64,000 nucleotides of DNA. Origin: Mixophyes australis (Eukaryota; Chordata; Amphibia; Anura; Limnodynastidae). The first letter of the stretch is position 1. Each line of letters opens with the position of its first letter. The translations under genes were made by a program, and so were the position numbers. Below are positions 1 to 10,900 of the stretch, in pieces. Location: positions 181,767,448 to 181,831,447 of the forward strand of contig JAVHZZ010000005.1 of NCBI GenBank assembly GCA_036250195.1. The letters run 5' to 3'. The notes under the pieces were generated by a model. It searched no databases. It worked only from the letters and a program-made list of their open reading frames with translations, and had not been told where the DNA came from.

Positions 1-457
1 TTTGGACATCAAAGAACATCAATTGGTAGACAAATCGCAGTGCTGCAATTTACTATGCCGGGGCTGCTCTGGGAGCCCTGACGTAGACCCCCTTCTCGGA
101 CGAAGGCTTTTTTCTGTTCATTGGTAACCTAACGCTGCTGACGAATGGAACAAGGGCTATGTGCATCTGCATAGTGTTTTCTCCCAGGAGGGAACCAGCA
201 AAGCAAAAGAGGATTCAGCTGGGTCCCAATTAAATATATAAGTAAAGCCATCCTGAGATGGAGTTACTTTGCTGCGAAAAGTATTTCTTTGCTTTTTGCA
301 GCTTAATGAATTACCTAAAGCTGCTCTCCCCATTGAGGTCTATGGGGACAGCAGTAAGAGGGCGTAATTAGGTTAAATTTTATGCCGGCATTTTGGCTCT
401 TCACCACATTTTAGATAAACCTCTTAAGCTGAAACCAACACATCTGAACCAAAAAAT
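1..457. other. Unassigned non-coding DNA
   Basis: I see no gene, repeat boundary or conserved motif here. The open frames are short and have stops in all directions. Confidence 0.5.
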
Positions 458-460
458 TAA

Positions 461-1401
461 GGGCCTGATTCATTAAGGATCTTAACTTGAGAAACTTCTT
501 ATTTCAGTCTCCTGGACAAAACCATGTTACAATGCAAGGGGTGCAAATTAGTATTCTGGTTTGCACAAAAGTTAAATACTGACTGTTTTTTCATGTAGCA
601 CACAAATATCAACTTTAAATTTCAGTGTACAAATAAGCTATCAAGTATTTGTGTGTTATACCCCATTCATACTGCACAAAAAACCTGGGTATTTGCAGGG
701 GCACGCTGAAAAACCCGGGTATTGGTGCAGTATGAATAGTCCAACCCCAAAATCCCGGGTCTAAAATCCCGGGACTTAGACCCGGGATTTTGCGAGGGGT
801 AATTCCCGGGTCTCACCATTAATACTGTAAAAAAAAAAATGTCAATGTAAAAAAAAATGATTTTAATTAATAAAAAATACATAACAAATGTTTACTTACC
901 TTATTTTCAGCCAGCGGTGTCTCCAGTGCGTTGCCGGCTGTCAGGGGGACCTCTGGGTACTAAATTGACGTCATTTCTAGTCCATTAGAAATTACGTAAT
1001 TTTAGTACCCAGAGGTCCCCCTGACAGCCGGCAACACACCGGAGACACCGGTGGCTGAAAATAAGGTAAGTAAACATTTGTTATGTATTTTTTATTAATT
1101 AAAATCATTTTTTTACACTTTTTTTTTTGTAAAACCCGGGTCGGGCAGGTGCAGTATGAACCCGCCCGACCCGGGAATCTTCTTATCTACAATGCCCTGT
1201 GCCCCGGCAATATCCCGGGTTAACAACCCGGGATATTGCCGGGGCGGCAGTATGAAAGTGGTTTTACATGAAAAAACATTCAGTATTTAACTTATGTGCA
1301 ATCCAGAATACTAATTTGCACCCCTTGCATTGTAACATGGTTTTGTCCACGAGACTGAAATAAGAAGTTTCTCAAGTTAAGATCCTTAATGAATCAGGCC
1401 C
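461..1401. mobile_element. Harbinger-type MITE carrying an internal insertion
   Basis: The ends are inverted repeats starting GGGCCTGATTCATTAAGG on the left, with the complement on the right. The arms (about 461-600 and 1262-1401) match over more than 100 bp. A TAA triplet flanks both sides (458-460 and 1402-1404), the target duplication typical of PIF/Harbinger elements. There is no coding capacity. The same family recurs at 52554 and 57528, and the ends resemble those of the large Harbinger remnant at 5767-13526, a plausible source of transposase. The middle is occupied by a second palindromic element. Confidence 0.8.
661..1261. mobile_element. Palindromic foldback element nested in the MITE
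   Basis: This GC-rich insert separates the two halves of the outer MITE. Its ends resemble each other in inverted orientation (CATTCATACTGC on the left, GCAGTATGAAAGTG on the right), and CCCGGG-rich blocks repeat inside. The core is a long near-perfect palindrome with arms at about 850-965 and 998-1112. No protein is encoded. I cannot assign a superfamily because the target duplication is unclear. Confidence 0.65.
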
Positions 1402-1404
1402 TAA

Positions 1405-2195
1405 AAGCGTAAATGAATGAGTAAGCATTTCTTTGAGGTGATTTTTTTAAAAGAAAATGAAAAAAAAAAGTCATGTTCATTTTAGTCGGATAAAATAACA
1501 AAATCCTCCACAATAATAATGTAAGATGTCTGCATAGTGGGACATTGACATTGCTCTTTAGAAAGCAAATTTATTGACGCACAATGTGTCACGTTATTAA
1601 CCCCATTGTATGCTTATTTTATCTGTATAGTTCATTTACACCACATCTCAGAGGAATTAAATAGCACCCTCCAGTTAGGTAGGCACAGTAATGACTAATG
1701 ATTTTACCTTGGATTGGGGGGAGAGGTCCCTGTAAATTAAAGTTATGGGTAGCCTATAGGGATCTGTTAGGCTAAATTATGTGGATTATTCTAGTAGCTG
1801 TTACAACAACGTCTTTATTAATGGGTAAATGTTTACTGTTTATGGTAAAGATATGTATGTACATGTTCAGCCAGTGAAGTCTGCAGTTGCCAGCAACATA
1901 CTGCTGCCATCATGTTCAGTACACTTCAATAACATTTACTGCAGTGCTGTTCACACTTTCCATGTTAGAAGTCTGTGTTCACTTGCATTTAAAAACAAAA
2001 CACTGAGGTGATTTACTGGTTGGTACTGAGTCCTCAATGTACATCCGGCCCTCACGACATTACAACAAACCCAATGTCATTGTTTGAGCCAAGTAGTAAA
2101 AAATGAAACTATTCCGGGTCCTCCATTCAAATCTGTTGATGTTGGCAGGTGATGCAGCAGTGAGGTCCAGCCATTCATAGAGGATACAGAAAAAC
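1405..2195. other. Unassigned non-coding DNA
   Basis: AT-rich sequence with no recognisable gene, repeat or RNA. Confidence 0.5.
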
Positions 2196-2198
2196 TAA

Positions 2199-2373
2199 GG
2201 GCTAGATTTACGAAACTGCGGGTTTGAAAAAGTGGAGATGTTGCCTGTAGCAACCAATCAGATTCTAGCTGTCATTTATTTAGTGCATTCTACAAAATGA
2301 TATGTAGAATCTGATTGGTTGCCATAGGCAACATCTCCACTTTTTCAAACCCGCAGTTTAGTAAATATACCGC
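2199..2373. mobile_element. Short palindromic MITE, TAA target site (copy 1)
   Basis: The element is almost wholly palindromic. One arm carries GTTTGAAAAAGTGGAGATG and the other its complement, joined by a short middle containing TTTATTTAGTGCATTC. TAA triplets flank it (2196-2198 and 2374-2376). A second copy lies at 25277-25451 with the same structure. TAA duplication plus terminal inverted repeats points to PIF/Harbinger-type mobilisation. There is no coding content. Confidence 0.85.
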
Positions 2374-2376
2374 TAA

Positions 2377-3300
2377 GAGTCTATCTACAAAACAATTATG
2401 TAGGGTAGAGGTTATAGTTCAAAATAGACCCTAAAGGTAGATTTTTTTTTTCCTTTAAATTCCATATTGCTATAAAGATGATATTTACTGGCAGAATTAC
2501 TGCATTTAAAACATAACATGCTAAAAATAAGTCTGAATGCCAGCTAACAGGATACCATATTAAAGGCATTTGACATAGCTTCAGTCGTAACATGAAGCAT
2601 GAGGAAAACCAGTTAGGGCAGTACAACAATCTAGACCTACAAGGTGACCTTCTTCCGTGTAAAACAGACACTGATTAGACAGCACACAGAATAACCTAGC
2701 ACAACATTAGTATTACAGTAAATATGTAAATCTGTATAGTTTTTATTATGCGAAGTTTTTTCTATGTGTGCTATAGATATACAACAGAGTCTGACTGTTT
2801 TATCTGATAGGAATCCAGTACTGTACAACGCATGGTGCAGTATTTAATGGCATTGTCAAGCTTATAGTGAGTGGGTGCACAAGCATCAACTACCAGAGAG
2901 ATTAAAGAGAGGCTGTTATGACATAACTGAAATTAACAATTGGTAAACAGATAATTTTCCTAATTGGTGTTCAATTAGGGGCATGGGTTTTCCATTCCAG
3001 GATCCACACCGCTTTGGAGAACTTGGCCACACCACAGCACTGCAAATCTTCTTGTCCGGTCATTTAGGAGCTTAAATTCAAAGAATGTTGCGTCTCTTTT
3101 AAAACATCTACTGAGTTTTCCAGACCTGTGGTGTCCCTACTGGGGGATGTTGGTTACAAATCACATTTTAGCTGGAGTGACTCGTTAAAGAGGACTTGAG
3201 ACTGGATATCCACTAACCTATTTGCCGGTAAAAGCTCTGGTGATTATCATGCTAATCATAGCCGCTGCCACCCTGCTTCTCCATGTTGGCACTCTACACC
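2377..3300. other. Unassigned non-coding DNA
   Basis: Nothing recognisable. The longest frames are under 100 codons and look random. Confidence 0.5.
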
Positions 3301-3612
3301 ATCATCATCATCATTCATTTATATAGCGCCACTGATTACAGAGAACTCATTCACATCAGTCCCTGCCCCATTGAAGCTTACAGTCTAAGCTCTCTAACAT
3401 AAATACACAGACCGAGAGAGAGAGACTAGGGTCAATTTTGATAGCAGCTAATTAAACTACTAGTAGTAGAGTGTCGGACGAAACCGGAGCACCTGGAGGA
3501 AATCCACGGAGAACATACTAACTCCACACAGATAAGGCCATGGTCTGAAATTGAACTCATGACCCCCACCCTGTGAGGCAGAAGTGCTAACCACTATGCC
3601 ACCGTGCTGTCC
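3301..3612 (-). repeat. tRNA-derived SINE (V-SINE-like), copy 1
   Basis: Read on the minus strand this is a tRNA-like head with a body containing conserved GTTAGCACTTCTGCC and CATGGCCTTATCTGTG, then a tail GGCGCTATATAAATGAATGA followed by a GAT repeat. Other copies are at 18595-18789 plus 23367-23514 and at 55196-55550. The body (short stretches such as GTTCTCC and TGCTCC) resembles the core I remember for V-SINEs. That family name is from memory; the SINE structure itself is visible. Confidence 0.75.
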
Positions 3613-4081
3613 AGTGAGGTGTGCTCCCATGGAGGAGGCAAGAGACCGAACACTGCTCAATACATTTTAGCACTCTATTTATTTTCCTTTCCCAGTCAAC
3701 TCAGTGAGGTGGGAGGGACCTGTGGTTAACAAATTCAGGTGTCTTGTCCTTTTTAAGTTTGGTTCAATTGGTGAAATTTTTAAAAAACAAATAGTCTCCA
3801 AACAGAATATTCAAACAAGATCGAATTATACAACCTATTATTACACTTTTACATTCTGGGAATGAATGCCTGGGTTCCAGGGGTACATCTGCCATATTAT
3901 TTTAAGAATATTTACACTACTAGCCCTTATCATACATTCAAAGGTGTCCGATCTACCCTCACCTCTCAATTTTGCTGGATAGCTCAAGTGTATTGTATCT
4001 GCTCCCCACTGCACACTTCTGCCACATTGAGACACTCAGTGAAGTAAGTGGCATGTGTGTGGATCCTGCACAGAAGAAGAT
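3613..4081. other. Unassigned non-coding DNA
   Basis: No gene or repeat recognised. Confidence 0.45.
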
Positions 4082-4084
4082 TTA

Positions 4085-4408
4085 GGACTCCATTTAGACT
4101 TGGTAGCAAAGTAATAAAATGTGCAATAAAATGTGCACATTTGCTCCTAGAAAAAATCTTGTTGCAATGCATGGGGAATAAATGCATTTTGGTTTTTTTA
4201 CATGTAGGGAAAATGCTGCCTGCTTTTGCATGTTGCATACAAATACTGGACATTTTTAAACTGCAATTTAGAGTTGAGCTAGGTCACACCCCCTCCCAAC
4301 TTTTAATCAGCCTGCACATTTTAAATTCCCCACCCCTGCAGTGAAACATGGTATTGCCAAGGTGCCAATTTGCTCCTTGTTGGTTTGTTTCTAACTCTAA
4401 ATGAGACC
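4085..4408. mobile_element. Diverged MITE related to the GGGCCTGA family
   Basis: The ends are imperfect inverted repeats (GGACTCCATTTAGACTTGG on the left, complement of GGTCTCATTTAGAGTTAG on the right). The internal sequence resembles the MITE at 57528-57841, for example a TTTGCATGTTGCATACAAA block and ATGGTATTGCCAAGGTGC near the right end. It is old and carries no coding information. Confidence 0.55.
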
Positions 4409-5766
4409 TTTGATGAGTGCCAGACGAGAGTGAACTAAGTTAGTGTCAACTGTTTTATTACCTTCAAGGGTATTAGATTAATCTTTCACTAGGTAAAATT
4501 AATGGTCGGGTTAATATTTACATGTGTCATTACAAATATTATATGTTGTAAAATGTGAAACTTATATATACCACTCCAGCTTGTATTATCTTTTAAATTG
4601 ATATTATATTTTAACTTTGCCTGAGCTGGCATGAAGTTTTGTGAATGTTAAGCAGATCACTTTGCAGTCTCCACTAAGACAAAGGCCGTACACATGAGAT
4701 CTAGTGAGGCTGATATTGCAGGCATTGACTTTTTTTCTCCATCAATCAATTTAGGCAACCGTTTGGGGAATAAATTGTATCACTGATTCAAGATATGCCT
4801 GTTATTAAATGGAATAAAACTGAGCTTCACATATAATATTGGAGCTGAATTCAAAATTCACACCTGTGTCCGGGTATAAGTTGACAGCTGGCATTTAGAA
4901 CTCCGCTTTGACAGCTGTGCAACATGCAGCACAGATATGTATTATAAAGGTCCACACAGCCTTGTCTATGAGGAGTAGAGAAAACATCCAGCTGTTGCTG
5001 CTACTTTAATGCAAAATCTATTTTAATGCCCCCACTGTACAAATGCAGCTGTTTTTTTTGTACCAAACCCTCTGCTCTGTTAGTTACCATGGTTTGATGC
5101 ACTGCTTGACATATTCTAGAGAGCAGTGACTCTGAGACTGACCACAAGACGAGCACATACATCAAAGGCTCCCCTATAGCAAAATATTTGCATTCATTGA
5201 TGGGTATGTAAAAGTATTTTCTGTGGCACATATACAAATCTACAGTAGTAAAACAACCTTGGTTTCTCTTATCATTTCAATTTCAATGCACTTAAATTAT
5301 TTCAAGTAAAACATGGGCTTTAAGCACACACACAACAAATAGAAAGTTACTTATATAGAGAGATGAGCGGTTCGGATTAGGTGAGACAAAGCCGGGTTTT
5401 AAATTGACTTGAATTTGCCCAAATTCATTGGATCTGAAAGCGAGGAAAATTGTCATTTTCACATGATGGGTATAACACATTGCAGCACTGATAGTGCTTA
5501 GCCAGAGGCATAGACCCCGGTGGTTGGTGGCCACGGCTATAATATATAACACCAACAAGAGGATGCGCCTACTAGTGGTGCTGATACAGTATAACAAGTA
5601 GTAAAACAGACCTGTAAATGAGGATCAATTCTACATGACAGTGACTGGCAGCAGCGGGGATCATGCCGTAAATAACAGTGCAGAAATTCTGATGATGGAT
5701 AATGGGCACTGGTGCAACCTGTTAAGCAATGTTAGAATATAGGCCGGTGCCTGATGTACACATATG
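4409..5766. other. Mostly unassigned DNA with a possible repeat fragment
   Basis: No gene is visible. The stretch from about 5357 starts with GAGATGAGCGGTTCGGAT, which resembles a dispersed repeat I associate with frog genomes, but no second end or target duplication could be placed. Confidence 0.4.
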
Positions 5767-6428
5767 GGGCCTGAATCATTAAGGCAAGCATCATTTTTTG
5801 TGTGTATCCAACGCAAATCCCGTCTGCACATGCTCACAACTGGGACACTCGACCGTCAACAAACGCAAGTCCGCTGCGTATGTACACACAATGGGAACTT
5901 ACTATGGTCTACGATTTTGTGGTGTGAACAGGCAGGTAAAGGAGCGTAGTGCCGTAGTCAATAGACAGTGAGGGTGTTCCCATGCAGTAATGTCCAAGTT
6001 GTAGTCGGGTGAACGTAGGTAGCAGCGTGTTTTACGGCATAAAGTATGCACCTGCCACGGGTCTAATTTAACTCCCCACGGCCAACTGCCAACATACACA
6101 ACAGTACACCAGCTCGGTATGTAATCGTGACGTATGCTCCCTACTCGCCTGCATTCACTCCGCTCATTAAACACTACTAGATGAAGACCGATTGCAGCTT
6201 GCGCTGTATGCTGCCATTTCAAGTGCATCTGCTATTATTTGCATTCTGTTGTGTACAATTATTCTTTTCTTTTATAGACCCATTATGAGTCTTGGTAACT
6301 CACTTGCAGGTGTAAGTATGTTAGAAATCTTTTAATGTGCAAACAGTCATGAAAGTTTCAAAGCCATGAGGTAATGTATTTTTTGAACCCCCTTCATCCT
6401 TCTCTCTATCATATAGCGTTTCTTAGAA

Positions 6429-6656
6429 ATGGCTGAGGCACAGGTGGCAGGGAATGAGGGCAGCAGGCATCAACCCCTCCAAAACCAGCAACTAGTTCAT
6501 CGTCGCCGGCCCAGGGAGCATATATTCATGCCATGTGTCCGTCTCTTTGGGATGTGTGATGCTGAGGTGGTCCGTCGTTATCGGCTCCCGCCTCATGTCA
6601 TCCTTGACACTCTTGCATTGTGCAGAGTGACCTGGAGCCAATGCCCAACATCCTGA
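6429..6656 (+). pseudogene. Harbinger nuclease, N-terminal fragment
   Basis: The 75-codon frame contains the segment LFGMCDAEVVRRYRLPPHVI, which fits the start of PIF/Harbinger (HARBI1-like) DDE nucleases, where an arginine-rich stretch precedes a D-x-E-hydrophobic-x-RYRL motif. Sequence just after it, read in another frame, still resembles the family's next block, so a frameshift lies near codon 55. The catalytic DDE core, normally over 200 residues further, is absent, and the sequence passes straight into an acidic stretch (about 6670-6840) that could derive from the partner Myb-like protein. A pyrimidine-rich acceptor precedes the start and a GTAAGT donor follows at about 6850. The product cannot be a working transposase. 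Confidence 0.6.
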
Positions 6657-7016
6657 CAGCAATACCGCCATGAGGAGGGGCCACATGACCAGTTGGTTCA
6701 GGAGACGGTGGCCCAGGAGGAGGAGCCAGACCAGAAGGAAGAGGCAGCGTCCGCTCTGGAAGAGAGCCACAGTTTCTCCAGCTCCCCAGACCTCTTCAGG
6801 AGCCAATCTGAACTGGCTGAGCAGCCACAGGTGCTGGCTGGTTGAAGAGAGTAAGTACCGGGTTATTGTAATGTAGTGGAATTTTTTTCCTAGCAGAAAC
6901 ATGTTGACATGTGAAATAGTTTTCCATTCCCATGGTCACAGTTTACAATACCAGAGGACATCCTAAGTACCCCCAATGGTGAACCTGCTCCCCCCTACTT
7001 CTTGTCTTGTGTGCAG

Positions 7017-7061
7017 CTGGCCAATACAGCAGTGGCTAACTTGAAAATTTTAGCCTGGAGG
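7017..7061 (+). pseudogene. Possible internal exon of the Harbinger partner gene
   Basis: A 45-base open stretch lies between an acceptor (TTGTGTGCAG just before) and a donor (GGTGAGA just after). It sits inside the Harbinger remnant, before the chromovirus insertion. The reading frame does not join cleanly to 12558-12655, so the exon call is tentative. Confidence 0.3.
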
Positions 7062-7125
7062 GTGAGACTTTGCTTAGCAGCCTATTTGCAACATCTGCAA
7101 TGAAAAAAAGTAAAAAAAATGCTGC

Positions 7126-7130
7126 CAAAC
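7126..7130. repeat. Target duplication CAAAC, left
   Basis: CAAAC immediately precedes the left LTR and is repeated exactly at 12353-12357, after the right LTR. A 5-bp duplication is normal for Ty3/gypsy integration. Confidence 0.9.
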
Positions 7131-7903
7131 TGTTAGGAACCCCTCCAGCCGGCACAACACAACCCGGAGTCTACTCTGCCAGTCAGGTGTTCACTGGAGC
7201 CCCTGATGGTGGGGACAGACTGGGCCGCAGACTGACAGAGGGTCGTGAAGTGTGTACCGGCTGGGGAGAACCCAGGCAAGAAGAGTCAGGTCCACGCAGA
7301 GGTCAAGGGCCGGCAGCAGATAGCAGTATCGATGAACAAGCTGAGGTCAGAGGTCACAGGCAAAGTAGCAGAACGGGTAAACAAGCCAAGGATCAGGGTC
7401 ACAGGAAACACGAGCGAAGTCCAATACAAAGCCAGGGGTCATACACGGGAAGTCAAATATAGATATCAGGATACAGGAACTGGAACTAGCAGGTCAGCAG
7501 ACTGGAGCACAGAAGCTATAACCGGCAATCAGGTAGCAGACCTCATTGCCTTAAATACACAGCTGGCCCAATAGGAACTTACATGCACCCCTGCAGACTA
7601 ATGAGCAATATGACTCCAGACCAATCAGGGCTGGTCCCTGATAGCTTGATAGTTACAGGCATTTAGCCTGCATGTGTGTGTCAGACTCCTAATCAGCCCA
7701 CAGGCTGTGTCCTCTTTCGCGCATGCGCCCGGCTTCCAGCATCGCCGGGACGCAGCGCTACATAACAGGCGTCCGGCCGTTGCTTTGGCAACTGCCGGGT
7801 AGGAAGGGGAAGTGACGTCCCGGTCGTCATGGTGACGGCCGGGACGCCAGGGCACACGGGAAGCGAGCCGCGGCGGCTGTGAGTATCGCCGTGGCTCGTG
7901 ACA
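7131..7903 (-). repeat. 3' LTR of chromovirus 1
   Basis: TG...CA bounded and nearly identical to 11582-12352. It holds a TATA-type TATTTAA (complement of 7551-7557), an inverted repeat (7524-7533 and 7541-7550) and the self-primer sequence (7517-7526). The pol frame runs into it and stops at 7827. Confidence 0.95.
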
Positions 7904-10900
7904 GTACCCCCCCTTGAGGAGGGGTCAAGGGACCCTGACACCCAGGTTTTCTTGGAGATTTCCTGAAGAACTCCTTCAATTGTTTGGGAGCATGGAGTTG
8001 TCTCCGCGGAACCCAAGAGCGTTCTTCTAACCCGCGGTTCCTCCACTGTACCAAAAAGTGCACCTGTCCTTGCACTTTTTTGGAATCCAAGATTTTCTGA
8101 ACACTGTACCTCTGTGGCTTGCATGAAGACTGGGCTTGAGCTGGATAAAGAACTGGTTTTAACAGAGAACAATGAAATGTGTTTGGAATTCTTAACGAGC
8201 CCGGAATTTTTAACCTAAATGCGACAGAGTTCACCTGCTTGATGATGGAAAACGGCCAGATGAATTTAGGGCCCAATTTCTTGCAAGGTTGCTTCAGCCT
8301 GATATTTTTTGTAGACAGCCAGACTTTCTGGCCAACCTTAAGAGAGCAGGTGGTACGGTGTTGGTCCGAATTTTTTTTTGCAACAAGTGAGGCTTGTCTT
8401 AAAGATGAGTGTACTTTCTTCCAGATAACTCTGAGATCCCTGGCAGTGGAACAAATCTCCTGGATACCAACGGACTGGAGTGAATACAAAGAGTTAGATC
8501 TGGGGTGGAAACCATAATTGCAAAAAAACGGAGAGGTTTTGGTGGACGAGTGACAGGAGTTGTTACAGGCAAATTCCGCCCAGGGCAACAAGGAGGACCA
8601 GTTGTCATGGAACTCCGACGTGTAGCATCGCAAGAACTTCTCCAAGGACTGGTTAACCCTTTCAGTCTGCCCATTTGACTGAGGGTGGTATGCCGATGAC
8701 AAACTAATCTTGATTCCCAGGAGGGTACAGAATGATCTCCAGAACTGCGCTATGAACTGAGAACCCCGATCGGAGACGATGTCCGTAGGAAGTCCATGGA
8801 GGCGGAAAATGTGTTGAATGAATAAGACGGCCAAATCTCGAGCAGTAGGAAGCCTGACTAGCGGAATGAAATGCGCCATCTTGCTGAACCGGTCTACCAC
8901 GACCCAAATGGTATTGTGTCCCGCAGAGGGTGGTAGATCAACTATAAAGTCCATGGACAGATGTGTCCAAGGTTTAGCAGGAGCGGCTAACGGAACTAAC
9001 TGTCCTACCGGGCGAGTCCTGGGAACTTTGTTCCTGGCACAAGCTTCACAGGACAGGACGTGACTTTTGATGTCAGCAGACAGAGATGGCCACCATACAG
9101 TACGGGAAAGAATTTCCAGTGTTTTGTAGATGCCAGGATGTCCAGCAGTCCGACTGTTGTGTGCTTCAGCAAGGACTGTCTTCCTTAGATGAACTGGGAC
9201 AAACAAACATCCTACCGGAGTTTTATCAGGAGCCAACCTCTGGAACCTTTGTAAGGTACAGCTCAAATCTTGAGTTAATCCGGCATGGATCATTGACACA
9301 GGAACAATAGGCTCTGGGTTAGTGACTGGAGCATGATGTGCCAGGAAACTTCTGGACAGGGCGTCCGCTTGACTATTTTTAGAACCAGGACGATAGGTGA
9401 TAATAAAGTTGAATCGGGTGAAGAACAGCGACCACCGAGCCTGACAGGGGTTTAGACGTTTGGCTGACTGTATATACTGCAGATTCTTATGATCCGTTAT
9501 GACGGAGATCTGGTGTGCAGCGCCTTCCAACCAGTGTCGCCATTCCTCAAAGGCCCATTTAATTGCTAGCAATTCTCGGTTTCCCACGTCATAGTTGGTT
9601 TCCGCTGAGGAGAATTGGCGGGAAAAAAAGGCACATGGATGCAAGCGGTGAGTCTGAAGATCTTTTTGTGACAAAATGGCTCCAGCACCGACGTCAGAAG
9701 CATCTACCTCGAGAATAAACGGTACCTTAGGGTCCGGGTGTCTGAGGACCTGAGCGGAAACAAAAGCTTTCTTTAGGGTTTTGAATGCAGTTATTGCTTG
9801 CTGTGACCAAACAGCTGGATCACCTTCTTTGCGGGTCAAGGTGATGATAGGAGCCACGATGTCAGCAAAACCGCCAATAAATCTCCTGTAATAATTAGCG
9901 AATCCCAGGAATCTTTGGACCGCTTTGAGGTTATTGGGTTGTACCCAATCCAGGATTGCCTGGATCTTGGTTGGGTCCATGGAGAAACCTTCTGGGGAGA
10001 TTATATAGCCCAGGAAGGATACCTTCTTAACCTCGAACTCACATTTTTCGAGTTTAGCGTAGAGGTGATGTTCCCGTAGTTTCTGTAGGACTTGTCTGAC
10101 ATGACCCCGATGCTCAGACAATGAATTGGAATATATGAGAATGTCATCTAAGTAGACAACAACAAAGTGTCCCAGGAACTCACGTAACACCTCATTAATC
10201 AAATCCTGGAACACAGCAGGAGCGTTACTAAGGCCAAACGGCATGACCAAGTACTCGTAGTGGCCCGAGAGCGTGTTGAATGCCGTCTTCCACTCATCAC
10301 CTGCTCTAATGCGTATGAGATTATAAGCACCACGAAGGTCAATTTTTGTGAAGACAGTTGCTCCTCTTAATTGGTCAAAGAGTACAGAGATGAGAGGAAG
10401 GGGACAGGTGTTTTTAACCGTAATCATGTTCAGGCCTCGATAATCGATACAGGGTCTGAGTCCACCGTCCTTCTTGGACACAAAGAAGCACCCTGCTCCT
10501 ACTGGAGACTTGGATGGCCTGATGAAGCCTTTCTCCAGATTTTCATCAATGTACTCCTGCATGGATTTGGTCTCTGGACCGGAGAGAGAGTACAAACGTC
10601 CCTTGGGGAGTTTAGAACCTGGAATTAACTCGATGGCACAGTCGAACTCCCGATGCGGTGGTAGAGTATCAGCAGCCTTTTTAGAGAAGACATCCCAGAA
10701 CTCATGATACTGTGAGGGAAGCTGCTCCGGAATGGACTGAACCACACGTAGAGGTAGTGTCAAACAGGACTGTGAACAATAAGAGCTCCACTGGACAATC
10801 TCTCCTTTTGCCCAATCTATGACAGGGTTATGGCGGGATAGCCAAGGGTGGCCTAGAATCAAAGGAATTGACGGGCATTCGATGAGACGGAAGACTATGG

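Noticed and set aside
6492..6902. A 136-codon minus-strand gene
   Set aside because: It is antisense to the Harbinger nuclease and acidic remnants and shows no known motif.
7070..7574. Two plus-strand genes near 7.1-7.6 kb, repeated at 11.6-12.0 kb
   Set aside because: They lie in the LTRs of chromovirus 1, opposite to its coding strand, and appear twice only because the LTRs are repeated.
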